Source of the DNA: Neobacillus cucumis
GTDB lineage: Bacteria; Bacillota; Bacilli; Bacillales_B; DSM-18226
Assembly: GCF_016107705.1 (NCBI RefSeq)
Contig: NZ_JAEHGC010000018.1
Coordinates: 1 to 64,000 of the forward strand
Reading direction: 5' to 3'
DNA length: 64,000 nt
Both the position numbers and the translations under genes were made by a program. Below, one piece after another: positions 50,996 through 59,851 of the stretch (the stretch's first letter is position 1; each line of letters opens with the position of its first letter). The notes under the pieces were generated by a model. The model made no database searches, was not told the DNA's origin, and saw nothing but the letters and a program-made list of their open reading frames with translations.

Positions 50996-52360
50996 CTATC
51001 GCGAAAAAATCGTTGGATCACCTGCATATTTACTTAATTTACCGTTTTCAAATATGCCCATTTTTTCAAGCCATGCTTCAAATTGTGGTGCCGGCCGTTT
51101 ATTCAGCGTCTGTCTCAATGTAGCGACATCGTGATAGCTCAAGGATTGATAATTTAACATACAATCATCCCCCATTGGTGCAGCGATGATAAAATTCACT
51201 CCAGCCGCTGTCAGCAGCACTCCAAGATCCTCGATATCATTTTGGTCTGCCTTAATATGGTTCGTGTAGCATATATCTACGCCCATTGGGATGCCATGCA
51301 TTTTTCCCATAAAATGATCCTCAAGACCGGCACGAATAACCTGCTTGTTGTTGTACAAATACTCAGGTCCGATAAAGCCGACTACCGTATTGACGATATA
51401 CGGGTCATAGTAGCGGGCAAAGCCGTAATTCCGTGATTCCAAGGTCATTTGGTCAATATCATAATGAGCTTCTGCGGATAATTCCGAGCCTTGGCCTGTT
51501 TCAAAATACAAACGCTGCGGACCCGTTCCGGTTCCATAAATTTTAGCCATTTCGTTAGCTTCCTCTAATAGCGAAGCCTTGATTCCGAAGGAACGATTGG
51601 CTGCTTCTGTTCCAGCAATACTTTGAAAAATCATATCTGCAGGGGCCCCCTGCTGGACCGCCTTCATTTGCGCGGTAACATGGGCAAGCACACAGTTTTG
51701 TGTTGGAATTTCCCACTTTTGAATAAAATCGTGCGTTGCATGCAGTAGGCGTTTTACACTTTCCACGGAATCATCCACTGGGTTAATCCCGATCACCGCA
51801 TCGCCGATTCCATAAGCAAGACCCTCTTTCATCGAGGCCATCATGCCCTCGACATTATCCGTCGGATGGTTTGGCTGCAGTCTTGACGCTAGAACGCCTT
51901 TTTGACCAATGGTTATATTACATTTGGATAAAACCTCAATTTTGCCCGCTGCATGGACCAAATCAAGGTTAGACATGATTTTCGCCACGGCCGCGATCAT
52001 TTCACTGTTCAACCCTCTGCTGAGGCGTTTTAAATCTTCCCCAGTTGTAGTATCGTTCAGGATATATTCGCGAAGCTCGGAAACGGACCAATTTTTGATG
52101 GATTGATAGATTGGTTCGTTTATTTGCCCTTCGATAATCCTAGAAACCTCATCCTCTTCAGGGGATAGCAACGGATTTTCTCTGATATCCTTTAGAGTTA
52201 AATAGCTCAATACTTGCTTAGCCGCAATTCTTTCCTGAACGGTTTCAGCCGCAATCCCCGCTAAGCGGTCGCCGGATTTGTCTTCATTTGCTTTTGCAAA
52301 TAAATCCTTTAGTGAGGAAAATTGATAGACGGTACTTAAATAGGTGGTTTTTAATCTCAC
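50996..52360 (-). CDS. eutB: Ethanolamine ammonia-lyase large subunit
   Basis: Catalytic subunit (454 aa) that, with adenosylcobalamin, cleaves ethanolamine to acetaldehyde and ammonia. Family-wide motifs are LAGIAAETVQERIAAKQVLS, SRLQPNHPTDNVEGMMASMKEGLAYGIGDAVIGINPVDDS, FQSIAGTEAANRSFGI, YFETGQGSELSAEAH and GVDICYTNHIKADQND. Length matches the usual 453-464 aa. GTG start at 52360 with AAAGGGGGA upstream. Confidence 0.95.
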   Translation of the reverse strand: MRLKTTYLSTVYQFSSLKDLFAKANEDKSGDRLAGIAAETVQERIAAKQVLSYLTLKDIRENPLLSPEEDEVSRIIEGQINEPIYQSIKNWSVSELREYILNDTTTGEDLKRLSRGLNSEMIAAVAKIMSNLDLVHAAGKIEVLSKCNITIGQKGVLASRLQPNHPTDNVEGMMASMKEGLAYGIGDAVIGINPVDDSVESVKRLLHATHDFIQKWEIPTQNCVLAHVTAQMKAVQQGAPADMIFQSIAGTEAANRSFGIKASLLEEANEMAKIYGTGTGPQRLYFETGQGSELSAEAHYDIDQMTLESRNYGFARYYDPYIVNTVVGFIGPEYLYNNKQVIRAGLEDHFMGKMHGIPMGVDICYTNHIKADQNDIEDLGVLLTAAGVNFIIAAPMGDDCMLNYQSLSYHDVATLRQTLNKRPAPQFEAWLEKMGIFENGKLSKYAGDPTIFSR

Positions 52361-52378
52361 AAAAAAGTCCCCCTTTCG

Positions 52379-53824
52379 TCATTTCTGGAATGTTAATGTT
52401 TTTATGATGACAGGAACAACATCGGTTTCGAGCACTTGGCCAATATCCAAATAGTCCCCATTTTCAACTTTGATTTGATCAATGCAAATGACCGACTGTG
52501 TAGGATCCTTTCGCTTGAGCGTTTGTCCAAGAACCTTTGCATAGTCGCGATCGAGAACCAAGACCAGCGGCTGTGCCGGATTCGGTTTTTGTTTCATCGC
52601 AGTTAGAACGGTGTCGGCAAATTCATCAATTTCACGGAACCTTAAGTAAGGCAGCTCTGAAAAATAAACCGCAAAATTCTGCCCATCCCGCTGCGGATCA
52701 TAGAGTTCAATTGCTTCTTCTATTCGTTTAGAAAATTGATTCATTTCGGTTTTAAAATCAGCCTCAAATCGGACCTGATACACCGGTAAATTTTTTATCG
52801 GTAATTTTCCGTTATCAACCTCGATGGTCGCCCCGCTGATTTCCGTCGTTTGCATTCCAGCGCCGAGCACCGTGGCCCGGACTGTTTCCTGCGGCATAAC
52901 CCAAGTCCATTCTGATAAACTGGTACATTCCTTTAAGGAAGCTGCCAGCATCAGCCCGATATCATCGTATTGTGCCGTTTGTCCGGAACCGTTCTCGTAC
53001 TGATAGATACATTCACTAATCCCGCCCGAGAACATGATGGCCTCTATGTCTTCCACCCAGTTTGGCTCATGACCCAGCAATAATGAGTGGTCCTCAAGAG
53101 TGAGTGCCCTTTTTAACATTCTCACGATAACCTCGGCCATGAAATTGGTAATTCTTTTTAATTCGATTGGATCAGGGCTTTGCCCCACTTCCATTCTGGC
53201 CCCCCATCGTTGAAGCAGGTCCTTAACTGGAGGAGAGATACTTTGAATTTTGTTTTCCTTAAATTCAATCAATCTGCCTCCGATATGAAGTGTACAGGTT
53301 CCACATAGCCTTCCTGATTTATAGACCGCCACATTCGCCGTTCCTCCGCCGATATCGATATTGGCAATAACCTTTCCCGTCTCTTTAGAAAATTCATAAG
53401 CACCCGAGCCTTTTGCGGCAATAATCCCTTCTAAGTCCGGCCCTGCAGTTGCCACTAGGAACTCCCCGGCATGGTCTGATAACTGATGGAGCATCACTTC
53501 GGCATTGGTTTTTGTGGCTGTTTCACCCGTGATAATCACTGCCCCTGTTTGGATGTCCTTCGGTTCAATCCCTGCTTTCTGATATTCTATTTTGACAAGG
53601 TCTTCAATTTTTTCGATATCAATGGTTGTTGGTGTAGTCAGCGGTGTCCGATAAATCGGACTTCGATGAATGACCTGTTTATCAATGATTTCAATCCGCG
53701 GCACATGTGCCCCGCCTGCCATATTCATTAAGGTGAACCGGCTGATTACGAGCTTGGTTGTACTTGTGCCAATATCAATTCCGGCACTGATCATCATTTC
53801 TTTTTGTGGGCCTCTGAAATTCAT
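52379..53824 (-). CDS. eutA: Ethanolamine ammonia-lyase reactivase EutA
   Basis: ATP-dependent chaperone (481 aa) that frees damaged cobalamin from EutBC. The actin-like ATPase fold shows SAGIDIGTSTTKLVISRF (phosphate 1), VIANIDIGGGTANVAVY (phosphate 2) and IMFSGGISECIY. ATG at 53824 is chosen because GGGGGAG lies before it; an in-frame ATG at 53845 sits in the terminator. Its leader holds an ANTAR-type switch. No adenosyltransferase (EutT) gene is in the operon, so adenosylcobalamin must come from elsewhere. Confidence 0.93.
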   Translation of the reverse strand: MNFRGPQKEMMISAGIDIGTSTTKLVISRFTLMNMAGGAHVPRIEIIDKQVIHRSPIYRTPLTTPTTIDIEKIEDLVKIEYQKAGIEPKDIQTGAVIITGETATKTNAEVMLHQLSDHAGEFLVATAGPDLEGIIAAKGSGAYEFSKETGKVIANIDIGGGTANVAVYKSGRLCGTCTLHIGGRLIEFKENKIQSISPPVKDLLQRWGARMEVGQSPDPIELKRITNFMAEVIVRMLKRALTLEDHSLLLGHEPNWVEDIEAIMFSGGISECIYQYENGSGQTAQYDDIGLMLAASLKECTSLSEWTWVMPQETVRATVLGAGMQTTEISGATIEVDNGKLPIKNLPVYQVRFEADFKTEMNQFSKRIEEAIELYDPQRDGQNFAVYFSELPYLRFREIDEFADTVLTAMKQKPNPAQPLVLVLDRDYAKVLGQTLKRKDPTQSVICIDQIKVENGDYLDIGQVLETDVVPVIIKTLTFQK

Positions 53825-53848
53825 CTCAACTCCCCCAAAAAACAAAAA

Positions 53849-53901
53849 GCGCCCCTTGTAAACTATCCAATTTTGAATAGTTTATAAGAGGCGCCATTGC
53901 C
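53849..53901 (-). promoter_or_regulatory. EutV-type ANTAR hairpin and terminator before eutA
   Basis: On the minus strand GGC-AATGGC-GCC (53901-53890) is a hairpin with the hexaloop pattern A1 and G4 of ANTAR targets. Its 3' arm overlaps a strong terminator: GCGCCTCTTATAAACTATTC (53894-53875) pairs with GGATAGTTTACAAGGGGCGC (53868-53849), then TTTTTGTTTTTT. EutV binding would keep the ANTAR hairpin formed and block the terminator. The usual first hairpin upstream could not be assigned. Confidence 0.75.
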
Positions 53902-53961
53902 GTTAAATTCATTTGTTATTCATAATATAAATTATTTTCTGGATACTGTAAAGGCTTTCAT

Positions 53962-54462
53962 TCAAAAAATTACAAATGGAGATGGATATTTTTCTAAATA
54001 CTGTTTCATTTCCTGGATCGAGCTTAAGTTTACTAGCTTTCGAATCTCCTTGATTCCTTCATTTTTAACTGAAGAGGTAATGATGATGGGTCCCTTGTTC
54101 ACTATTACCTTTTTTAATAAAGAAATGGCCAGCTCCACATCCGCTTGATCTGAATCACTTTTTGTGACGATTCCAATTGGGATTTTATTAATCCCTGTAC
54201 TAAATCCAGGTGGAAATACCATTTTTTTCTTAGTCGCATCCTGCAAATAGAGGACATGGGTGACCTCTAACGCAGTTGACATAATATTTTTATAGTAGAA
54301 CGGGTTTTCACTGTATTCTCCCGGGGTGTCTACAATCCAATCATAATAGATGAGCGACTGGGTTTTAACAGCAGGCACTTCCCGGCCAAGTAACGCGTTG
54401 GTTAACGTCGATTTTCCCGCACCAACGGAGCCGATGAGCATCGCTCGGTTCTTTTTAGCCAC
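53962..54462 (-). CDS. eutP: EutP, P-loop protein/acetate kinase of the eut operon
   Basis: P-loop protein of 166 aa. The Walker A motif is MLIGSVGAGKSTLTNAL; VDTPGEY is the switch II/DxxG equivalent and TKSD the NKxD equivalent. EutP and its paralogue PduV are G-protein-like; an acetate kinase activity has been reported for Salmonella EutP. GTG at 54462 is preferred since AAAGGAGG lies seven bases upstream; an ATG at 54480 would place that site inside the gene. Downstream lies the eutA leader switch. Confidence 0.88.
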   Translation of the reverse strand: MAKKNRAMLIGSVGAGKSTLTNALLGREVPAVKTQSLIYYDWIVDTPGEYSENPFYYKNIMSTALEVTHVLYLQDATKKKMVFPPGFSTGINKIPIGIVTKSDSDQADVELAISLLKKVIVNKGPIIITSSVKNEGIKEIRKLVNLSSIQEMKQYLEKYPSPFVIF

Positions 54463-54492
54463 AGGATGGCCTCCTTTCATGAAAAATTTTGC

Positions 54493-54632
54493 GATATCGA
54501 CACTTTTTCATCGGATATCAACACAAAATCACCCGATATCGACACAATTTTAAATGATATCAACACTTTTCGGACGGATATCGACAAAAATTTAAAGGAT
54601 ATCAACACTTTTACGAATATATCAACAAATCT
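54493..54632 (+). repeat. 21-bp tandem repeat, 7 copies, GATATC core
   Basis: GATATCRACA recurs at 54493, 54514, 54535, 54556, 54577 and 54598, an exact 21-bp period, with a seventh, ATATCAACA, one base short of register. The sixth base after GATATC alternates: G, A, G, A, G, A, A, so the older unit may be a 42-bp dimer. It fills the eutS-eutP gap and ends at the eutS stop codon. Confidence 0.92.
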
Positions 54633-54972
54633 ACGACTTCGTTATTTTCGCCGGCGTATACATTAGCGTATCCGCGAGAAACCGATTGATTTCTGCCATC
54701 GCCATTTCTACCTCAGAAACATTGCCGACAATCACAAGGCTTCCGGTAAAACGATCCAAAAATCCTAACTTAACATTTGCTGATTTCGTCGCCAAATCCC
54801 CGGCAATGATTACTGTCTCGCTTGGCGTTAACGTTAAAATTCCAAGAGCCCCAGCCTCCTGAATCCCCAATTTTTCAAACATATCCGGGTCCGGATTCGC
54901 AATAATATGGCTTAAAGTTACCTGCTTCCCTGGGACAAATTCCTGTATAAACCGCTTTTTCTCTTCACTCAC
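54631..54972 (-). CDS. eutS: BMC shell protein EutS
   Basis: Shell protein of 113 aa of the EutS/PduU type (circularly permuted BMC domain). RFIQEFVPGKQVTLSHIIANP at the N-terminus and GILTLTPSETVIIAGDLATKSANVKLGFLDRFTGSLVIVG are close to known EutS. GTG at 54972 is chosen, with GAGAGGTGA upstream; GTG at 54981 lies in that site. It is the first structural gene after eutV and is preceded by an ANTAR-type switch. Confidence 0.92.
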   Translation of the reverse strand: MSEEKKRFIQEFVPGKQVTLSHIIANPDPDMFEKLGIQEAGALGILTLTPSETVIIAGDLATKSANVKLGFLDRFTGSLVIVGNVSEVEMAMAEINRFLADTLMYTPAKITKS

Positions 54973-54992
54973 AACAATCACCTCTCCATTTC

Positions 54993-55062
54993 CTAAAAAA
55001 AGAAAATGCCTAATAGAGTTTATTTTTTTTTCAAAAATAAAACCTACTAAGCACCATTGCTT
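54993..55062 (-). promoter_or_regulatory. EutV-type ANTAR hairpin and terminator before eutS
   Basis: On the minus strand AAGC-AATGGT-GCTT (55062-55049) is a 4-bp hairpin with an A1/G4 hexaloop and matches the EutV target AGCAANGRRGCUY closely. Its 3' arm is shared with an 18-bp terminator stem, GCTTAGTAGGTTTTATTT with AAATAAACTCTATTAGGC (one mismatch, several G-U pairs), followed by ATTTTCTTTTTTT. The two structures exclude each other, as in Enterococcus eut leaders. Confidence 0.8.
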
Positions 55063-55080
55063 GATCTATTCACTTGTAAA

Positions 55081-55653
55081 CTAACTTGGGTACTTCAAAA
55101 TAATGTACTTTGCCACTTTTTCCATTGGCAGCTGTTTTTTCATGCTGAGGTCTCTCATCTTATTGTAAGCCGTTTCTTCCTGTAAATTCAATTGTTTCAT
55201 TAAAATTCCTTTAGCTTTTTCTACCAGCTTACGGTTTTTCAGCTCCCGATTCATTTCTTCTACTTTTTCTTTGTAAAAATTTGCATTTTCTGCCTGCATC
55301 AAGGCAATTTCAACTGCTGGAATCAGGTTTGCCTCCGAGATTGGTTTTACCAAATACCCTAAAATATTGGCCTTCTTCGCTTTCTCAATATATTCCTTTT
55401 GACTATAGGCCGTTAACAGCAAAATCGGGATATTGAATTTATTCGAAATAATCTCACTCGCCTTCAAACCATTCAACTTTGGCATCTTAATATCCATAAT
55501 GATTAAGTCGGGCTTGAGAGAATAAGCTAATTCAATGGCTTTTTCACCATCCGCCGCTTCGGCAACAACATCGTAGCCAGCATCCTTTAACATCAGCGAA
55601 ACATCCAATCGGACGATGGATTCATCTTCTACTACCATAATTCGCTTTTTCAT
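55081..55653 (-). CDS. eutV: EutV response regulator with ANTAR domain
   Basis: Protein of 190 aa. The receiver domain (1-120) has the acidic pocket VVEDES, phospho-acceptor Asp54 in IIMDIKMPKL, Thr in LLTAYS and Lys in YLVKPIS. After a coiled coil comes the RNA-binding ANTAR domain (about 130-190, RKLVEKAKGILMKQLNLQEETAYNKMRDLSMKKQLPMEKVAKYII). Phosphorylated EutV dimers bind paired hairpins and prevent termination. It lies 3 bp behind eutW. Confidence 0.93.
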   Translation of the reverse strand: MKKRIMVVEDESIVRLDVSLMLKDAGYDVVAEAADGEKAIELAYSLKPDLIIMDIKMPKLNGLKASEIISNKFNIPILLLTAYSQKEYIEKAKKANILGYLVKPISEANLIPAVEIALMQAENANFYKEKVEEMNRELKNRKLVEKAKGILMKQLNLQEETAYNKMRDLSMKKQLPMEKVAKYIILKYPS

Positions 55654-55656
55654 GCC

Positions 55657-57090
55657 TTAAACCTCCCTTGTAAAGGGAAATTCGACGGTCGCAACTGTGC
55701 CTTCACTCGTTCCCTCGATCTCAAAATGTCCCGATAAATCATGTTCAATCATCATCTTGACAATATCAAGCCCTAAAGATGGTTTCATGGTAGAGGTATA
55801 GCCAATTCCATTATCTTTTACCAGAACCCTTATGGCTGAAGCATCTTCCTCGATGACCACATGTATTTGTCCTTCATTCATCTCCGTAAAAGCATGCTTC
55901 ACACAATTTTGAATTAATTCATTGATAACAAGGGCAACCGAAACAGCTAAATTTGATTTAATAAAAAGCTTCGGTCCTGAATAATCAATCATAATCGTTT
56001 TTCCTTCATGATCATCACTAAAGACCAGCATATTGCCAATTTTTTCTATCAAACTAACAATCTCCACATCATCCTGGTTTTGCGAGTTGGATAAAATAAT
56101 TTCATATACAGAAGCAATACTTAAAATTCTGTTAAGGCTTTCGACGAAATGGACCTTGCTCTCCTCGGGAATTCCCCTTCTCATTTGCAAACGGAGTAGA
56201 CTTGCGACTGTTTGCAGGTTATTTTTCACACGATGGTGAATTTCGCGGATCGCCACCGTCTTCACAGTAAGCTCTCGCTCTTTTTCACGAAGCTCTGTTA
56301 AATCACGAAAAATAATAAAAGAGCCGCTGTTTTGTTCATTTTGCACAAGCGCAATTTTTTTCATTTGAAAGACTTTATTCTTAATCGTCACTTCTTGAAT
56401 CACAAGTTCATCTGATCGCAGACAGATTTCTTCTAAATTAGGAAAAAAGGTGGTAAAAAGATTTCCACTTTTACACTCCATCGAACACATTTCTAACACA
56501 AGGTTCATCGCCGCAGGATTCGAATATTGAATTCGTAAATCTTGGTCAATAATGAATAATGACTCCTCTATGACTTCCGGAATAAACGGACGGTTTTCGG
56601 CCATTCCCAATAATAGTTCACTGAGAGTCTCATTTGCTTCTGTTAGCGCTTTCAGTTTATTTTGATTTTGAAGCTTATCGCTATTGTCCTTCTCCATGAT
56701 CAACGTGCCAATAACCCAATTATGAACACCCATAATCGGAACCACACTTTGTTCGACTTTTTTACCTTCTTGGGTAAAGGCATGATTGAGAAAAAGCGGC
56801 TTTCCTGTTCGAAAGGCATAAAAAACAGCGGGTTCAAATGTTTCATAAGCAAATTTACCGACAACCGGATTTTTATAGACAGATTTGGCCGTCGAAGGTG
56901 CCGCCTCAGCCACGACAATCGCATGTTTCTTTTCCCGCGTTTGACAGTCGATAAATACATTTGCTTGATTCAGGTCCGCAATTAACTGGAGGTTTTGAAC
57001 CACTTCTTGAATCTTTTGGATCTCTTCATCTGATAGGTCTGTATGAAGCTGACATAAGGTTGCAACGGTGTTTATCTCAGTTTTAAGCAT
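55657..57090 (-). CDS. eutW: EutW sensor histidine kinase
   Basis: Soluble kinase of 477 aa that senses ethanolamine in Firmicute eut systems and phosphorylates EutV. An N-terminal GAF-like/PocR-type sensor region (about 1-150) and a PAS domain (about 165-265) precede the HisKA_2 dimerisation domain, whose REIHHRVKNNLQTVASLLRLQ has the phospho-His. The ATPase domain shows the N box NELIQNCVKHAF and G boxes VKDNGIGYT and LGLDIVKMM. ATG at 57090 with TTGGGG upstream. A TATA-rich promoter lies just upstream; eutW and eutV form the operon head. Confidence 0.9.
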   Translation of the reverse strand: MLKTEINTVATLCQLHTDLSDEEIQKIQEVVQNLQLIADLNQANVFIDCQTREKKHAIVVAEAAPSTAKSVYKNPVVGKFAYETFEPAVFYAFRTGKPLFLNHAFTQEGKKVEQSVVPIMGVHNWVIGTLIMEKDNSDKLQNQNKLKALTEANETLSELLLGMAENRPFIPEVIEESLFIIDQDLRIQYSNPAAMNLVLEMCSMECKSGNLFTTFFPNLEEICLRSDELVIQEVTIKNKVFQMKKIALVQNEQNSGSFIIFRDLTELREKERELTVKTVAIREIHHRVKNNLQTVASLLRLQMRRGIPEESKVHFVESLNRILSIASVYEIILSNSQNQDDVEIVSLIEKIGNMLVFSDDHEGKTIMIDYSGPKLFIKSNLAVSVALVINELIQNCVKHAFTEMNEGQIHVVIEEDASAIRVLVKDNGIGYTSTMKPSLGLDIVKMMIEHDLSGHFEIEGTSEGTVATVEFPFTREV

Positions 57091-57228
57091 GTCTTAGCCC
57101 CAATCTACTAATATATAAAAATATTGTATAGGGCATTTTTATTAGTGTCAATCTTCTGTTTTTTTGTGAAATGGTTCTAAAGACAAACTAGGAACATATC
57201 CATAGGATGAGAAAAAGGGGGTACGTGA

Positions 57229-58026
57229 ATGAATTTTTCCTTGGAAGATTTGACCGTTCCTGAAGTAATTAAATTAACACAGGATAATATGATTGGCCTT
57301 ATGCATACATGGGGAGGATTATCCGATGCACTTCAAGTGATCGAGGACGAAAATTGTTTTCGAATTAAATCGCCACTAAAACACCCTTTATTTAACAATA
57401 TATTAAAAACAAATGTCGTTCAGGACGTTCATAGATTTGTAGATTCAATTGTAAACGATTACAAAAGCCAGCAAATCCCTTTTCTTTGGCGCATCTGGGA
57501 CCATGATAAACCAGTTGAAATCGGGTCAGTATTGCTCGAAAATGGTGCCCAGCAAATTCCTGGTACGATCTTGATGGCGATCAACTTGGACACCTTTCAA
57601 CCGCTCACACCACCGCTTCCTGAACTAACCATACAAACAATCGGTATGAAAAGAGATGCAGTAAATTTCTCTCAATGTGCCTGCACTTCATTCGGTATTC
57701 CAAAGCAATTTCTTGAGCCGATTGGTGAACTAATCCATAAAGAAGATCCCAATATCGTCAATTTTGTTGGTTATGTAGATGACACAGTAGTTTCGACTGC
57801 AACGCTTTATTACCGTAATGGAATAGCAGGAATATACAATGTAGCCACCTTACTGGACTTCCAAGGAAAAGGCATCGGTATGGATATTATGACAGCGTTA
57901 CTCTTAAAAGCGAAACTTGATGGATATCATACCGCGATTCTCCATGCAACCCCAGCCGGGCTGCGGCTTTACGAGAAACTCGGATTTAGTAAATATGGGG
58001 AAATGAAGGAATATTTGTTTGTCTAA
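57229..58026 (+). CDS. GNAT-family acetyltransferase
   Basis: Protein of 265 aa. The acetyl-CoA motif lies in the C-terminal third: YNVATLLDFQGKGIGMDIMTALLLKAK (about 203-229), with GLRLYEKLGFSKYGE at the end. The N-terminal 110 residues are a separate fold of unknown role. Substrate unknown. GGGGG lies upstream of ATG at 57229. Divergent from eutW. Confidence 0.78.
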   Translation: MNFSLEDLTVPEVIKLTQDNMIGLMHTWGGLSDALQVIEDENCFRIKSPLKHPLFNNILKTNVVQDVHRFVDSIVNDYKSQQIPFLWRIWDHDKPVEIGSVLLENGAQQIPGTILMAINLDTFQPLTPPLPELTIQTIGMKRDAVNFSQCACTSFGIPKQFLEPIGELIHKEDPNIVNFVGYVDDTVVSTATLYYRNGIAGIYNVATLLDFQGKGIGMDIMTALLLKAKLDGYHTAILHATPAGLRLYEKLGFSKYGEMKEYLFV

Positions 58027-58028
58027 AG

Positions 58029-58063
58029 AAAAAAGCATTGGTCACTTCAACCAATGCTTTTTT
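58029..58063. terminator. Bidirectional terminator between two acetyltransferase genes
   Basis: AAAAAAGCATTGGT and ACCAATGCTTTTTT form a stem of 14 bp around CACTTCA. Confidence 0.9.
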
Positions 58064-58067
58064 CCTA

Positions 58068-58967
58068 TTAAAGGATCAAATACATCTCATATTGTGCGAG
58101 GTTTCCTTTTTGAAAACCATGCATTTTATAAAAACCCTCAAGTAAACTATTGTTCGGAAATCCAGTATACATTTTTGATAAATCGAGATTTTTGCAGGCG
58201 GTTTGCAAAAGCAATGTTGCAATGCCCTGTCCTCTTACATTTTTATCCACCATTAAAAAACTAATCCCGCCATTCGAATTGATGGATAGACAACCAACTA
58301 ATTCTTCGTTTTGGTAGGCCCCAAAATAATAATTATCGGTCAATATTTCTAAAAAATCGATATCATTCTGCCAGTTAATATGATAGGTCCATTTTTGAAT
58401 ATGCGTTTGAAAGTCATTAAAATCCAAACTTCTTATGATCGCTGCTGATTTTGTTTCTAAAATAATTTTTAGTCCCGATAAATCTTGATTTGAGTAATAT
58501 ACAATATCATAGATTTTTTCGTAGCCTAATTTTTTATAAAAATGAATCGCTCGGTCATTCCCGACGATTACTTCAAGAAAAAGCTGCTTACATCCCTGCT
58601 TAATTGCTTCTTCTTTATGGAGGCCAAATAGCTTTTGGCTGATGCCCTTTCCTCTAAAATCAGGGTGAATCGCCAATGTTCCACATCTCATCGTTTTAAT
58701 GGTTTCATACTTTTTAATGCCGCCCAATATTACTCCCACAGGCTGTTGTTCATAAAAAGCGATGAAGGAGGTATCTCTTGAATTGCCTTCAGGACCAAAA
58801 AAGCGCTGGATAAAATCCTGCTCTGAAATTTCCATTTTTATCATATAATCCGAAAAACCATCTTGAAAGGCTTGATGAATAAAATGATCCTCTACCTCAG
58901 AACATCTATGATAGCTTATTTTCGATTTGTCTACCATAAAACTTGTTTGATCGTTTGACGTTTTCAT
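58068..58967 (-). CDS. Tandem GNAT acetyltransferase
   Basis: Protein of 299 aa with two GNAT domains. The first (about 15-155) has LAIHPDFRGKGISQKLFGLH and AIHFYKKLGYEKI; the second (about 170-299) has FLMVDKNVRGQGIATLLLQTA and LLEGFYKMHGFQKG. Both acetyl-CoA motifs look intact. Substrate unknown. No strong AGGAGG is seen before ATG at 58967 (GGGGGTC lies about ten bases upstream). Confidence 0.8.
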   Translation of the reverse strand: MKTSNDQTSFMVDKSKISYHRCSEVEDHFIHQAFQDGFSDYMIKMEISEQDFIQRFFGPEGNSRDTSFIAFYEQQPVGVILGGIKKYETIKTMRCGTLAIHPDFRGKGISQKLFGLHKEEAIKQGCKQLFLEVIVGNDRAIHFYKKLGYEKIYDIVYYSNQDLSGLKIILETKSAAIIRSLDFNDFQTHIQKWTYHINWQNDIDFLEILTDNYYFGAYQNEELVGCLSINSNGGISFLMVDKNVRGQGIATLLLQTACKNLDLSKMYTGFPNNSLLEGFYKMHGFQKGNLAQYEMYLIL

Positions 58968-59053
58968 CTATAAGACCCCCAATCTTCCTGTTCGCACTTT
59001 CCCTGAAAATATATTTCTATGAGAAAGGTCGTTTCGTATATTTTTTAAAAAAT

Positions 59054-59776
59054 CTATTGAATTAATTCCTGTAATACCTCGCCAATTTTCCTGTGATGAA
59101 TCATCAAATCAGCTACATCATCCATTCCCGTTGGCTCCATATTGATAATGACGAGTTTTGCTTCATTCTCTTTTGCTTCTTGCGGAAAAAAGTTTGCCGG
59201 TGAGACATTTAAGGAGGAACCGAGAACAATAAACAGCTCAGCTTTCTTTGTTTCCCGTGCTGCCTGTATTAAAGCTGCTTCCGGCAGTCTTTCGCCAAAC
59301 AGGACAATAGATGGGCGGATGAATCCACCACATTCACAGGATAAATTTTGCTCCATAAATCTCGCGATTGGAAAAATATCTCGGCACTCTAAACAATGAC
59401 AGGTTCTTAATGAGCCATGTAATTCGGCTACATTTTTACTGCCTGCTTCCTGATGAAAGCCATCCACGTTTTGGGTAATAATCGCGTTAAGTTTCCCTTC
59501 CCGTTCCCATTGAGCTAGAACTTCATGCCCGATATTGGGCTTATACTTATCAATCTTTTCAATCCGATTTTGATAGAATTCAATAAACTCATAGCGATTA
59601 TTTTGCATCGCTTCGGTACTTACTAGTCTCATAGGATCTTGATCTTTCCATAAACCGGATGAAGCGGAGCGAAAATCAGGTAATCCGCTCTCCGTGGACA
59701 TTCCTGCCCCTGTAAATATAACGGTATAATTCGATTCCTCTAGCCACTGTTTTAAAATTTGAATTTTATCGTCCAT
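59054..59776 (-). CDS. Sir2-family NAD-dependent protein deacylase
   Basis: Sirtuin of 240 aa, removing acyl groups from lysines with NAD+. Motifs are FTGAGMSTESGLPDFRS, ITQNVDGFHQEAG, the catalytic His in ELHGSL, four zinc Cys (CHCLEC and CECGG), LFGERLPE, and LGSSLNVSPA with VIINMEPT. It resembles B. subtilis SrtN. With three acetyltransferase genes nearby an acetylation link is tempting but unproven. ATG at 59776, GGGGGAAGCG upstream. Confidence 0.9.
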   Translation of the reverse strand: MDDKIQILKQWLEESNYTVIFTGAGMSTESGLPDFRSASSGLWKDQDPMRLVSTEAMQNNRYEFIEFYQNRIEKIDKYKPNIGHEVLAQWEREGKLNAIITQNVDGFHQEAGSKNVAELHGSLRTCHCLECRDIFPIARFMEQNLSCECGGFIRPSIVLFGERLPEAALIQAARETKKAELFIVLGSSLNVSPANFFPQEAKENEAKLVIINMEPTGMDDVADLMIHHRKIGEVLQELIQ

Positions 59777-59851
59777 TTTCGCTTCCCCCTTACTTTATAT
59801 TTTACCAGTTTCATATATAATGGAAATAACTAACATTAAGAAGGTGGATTT

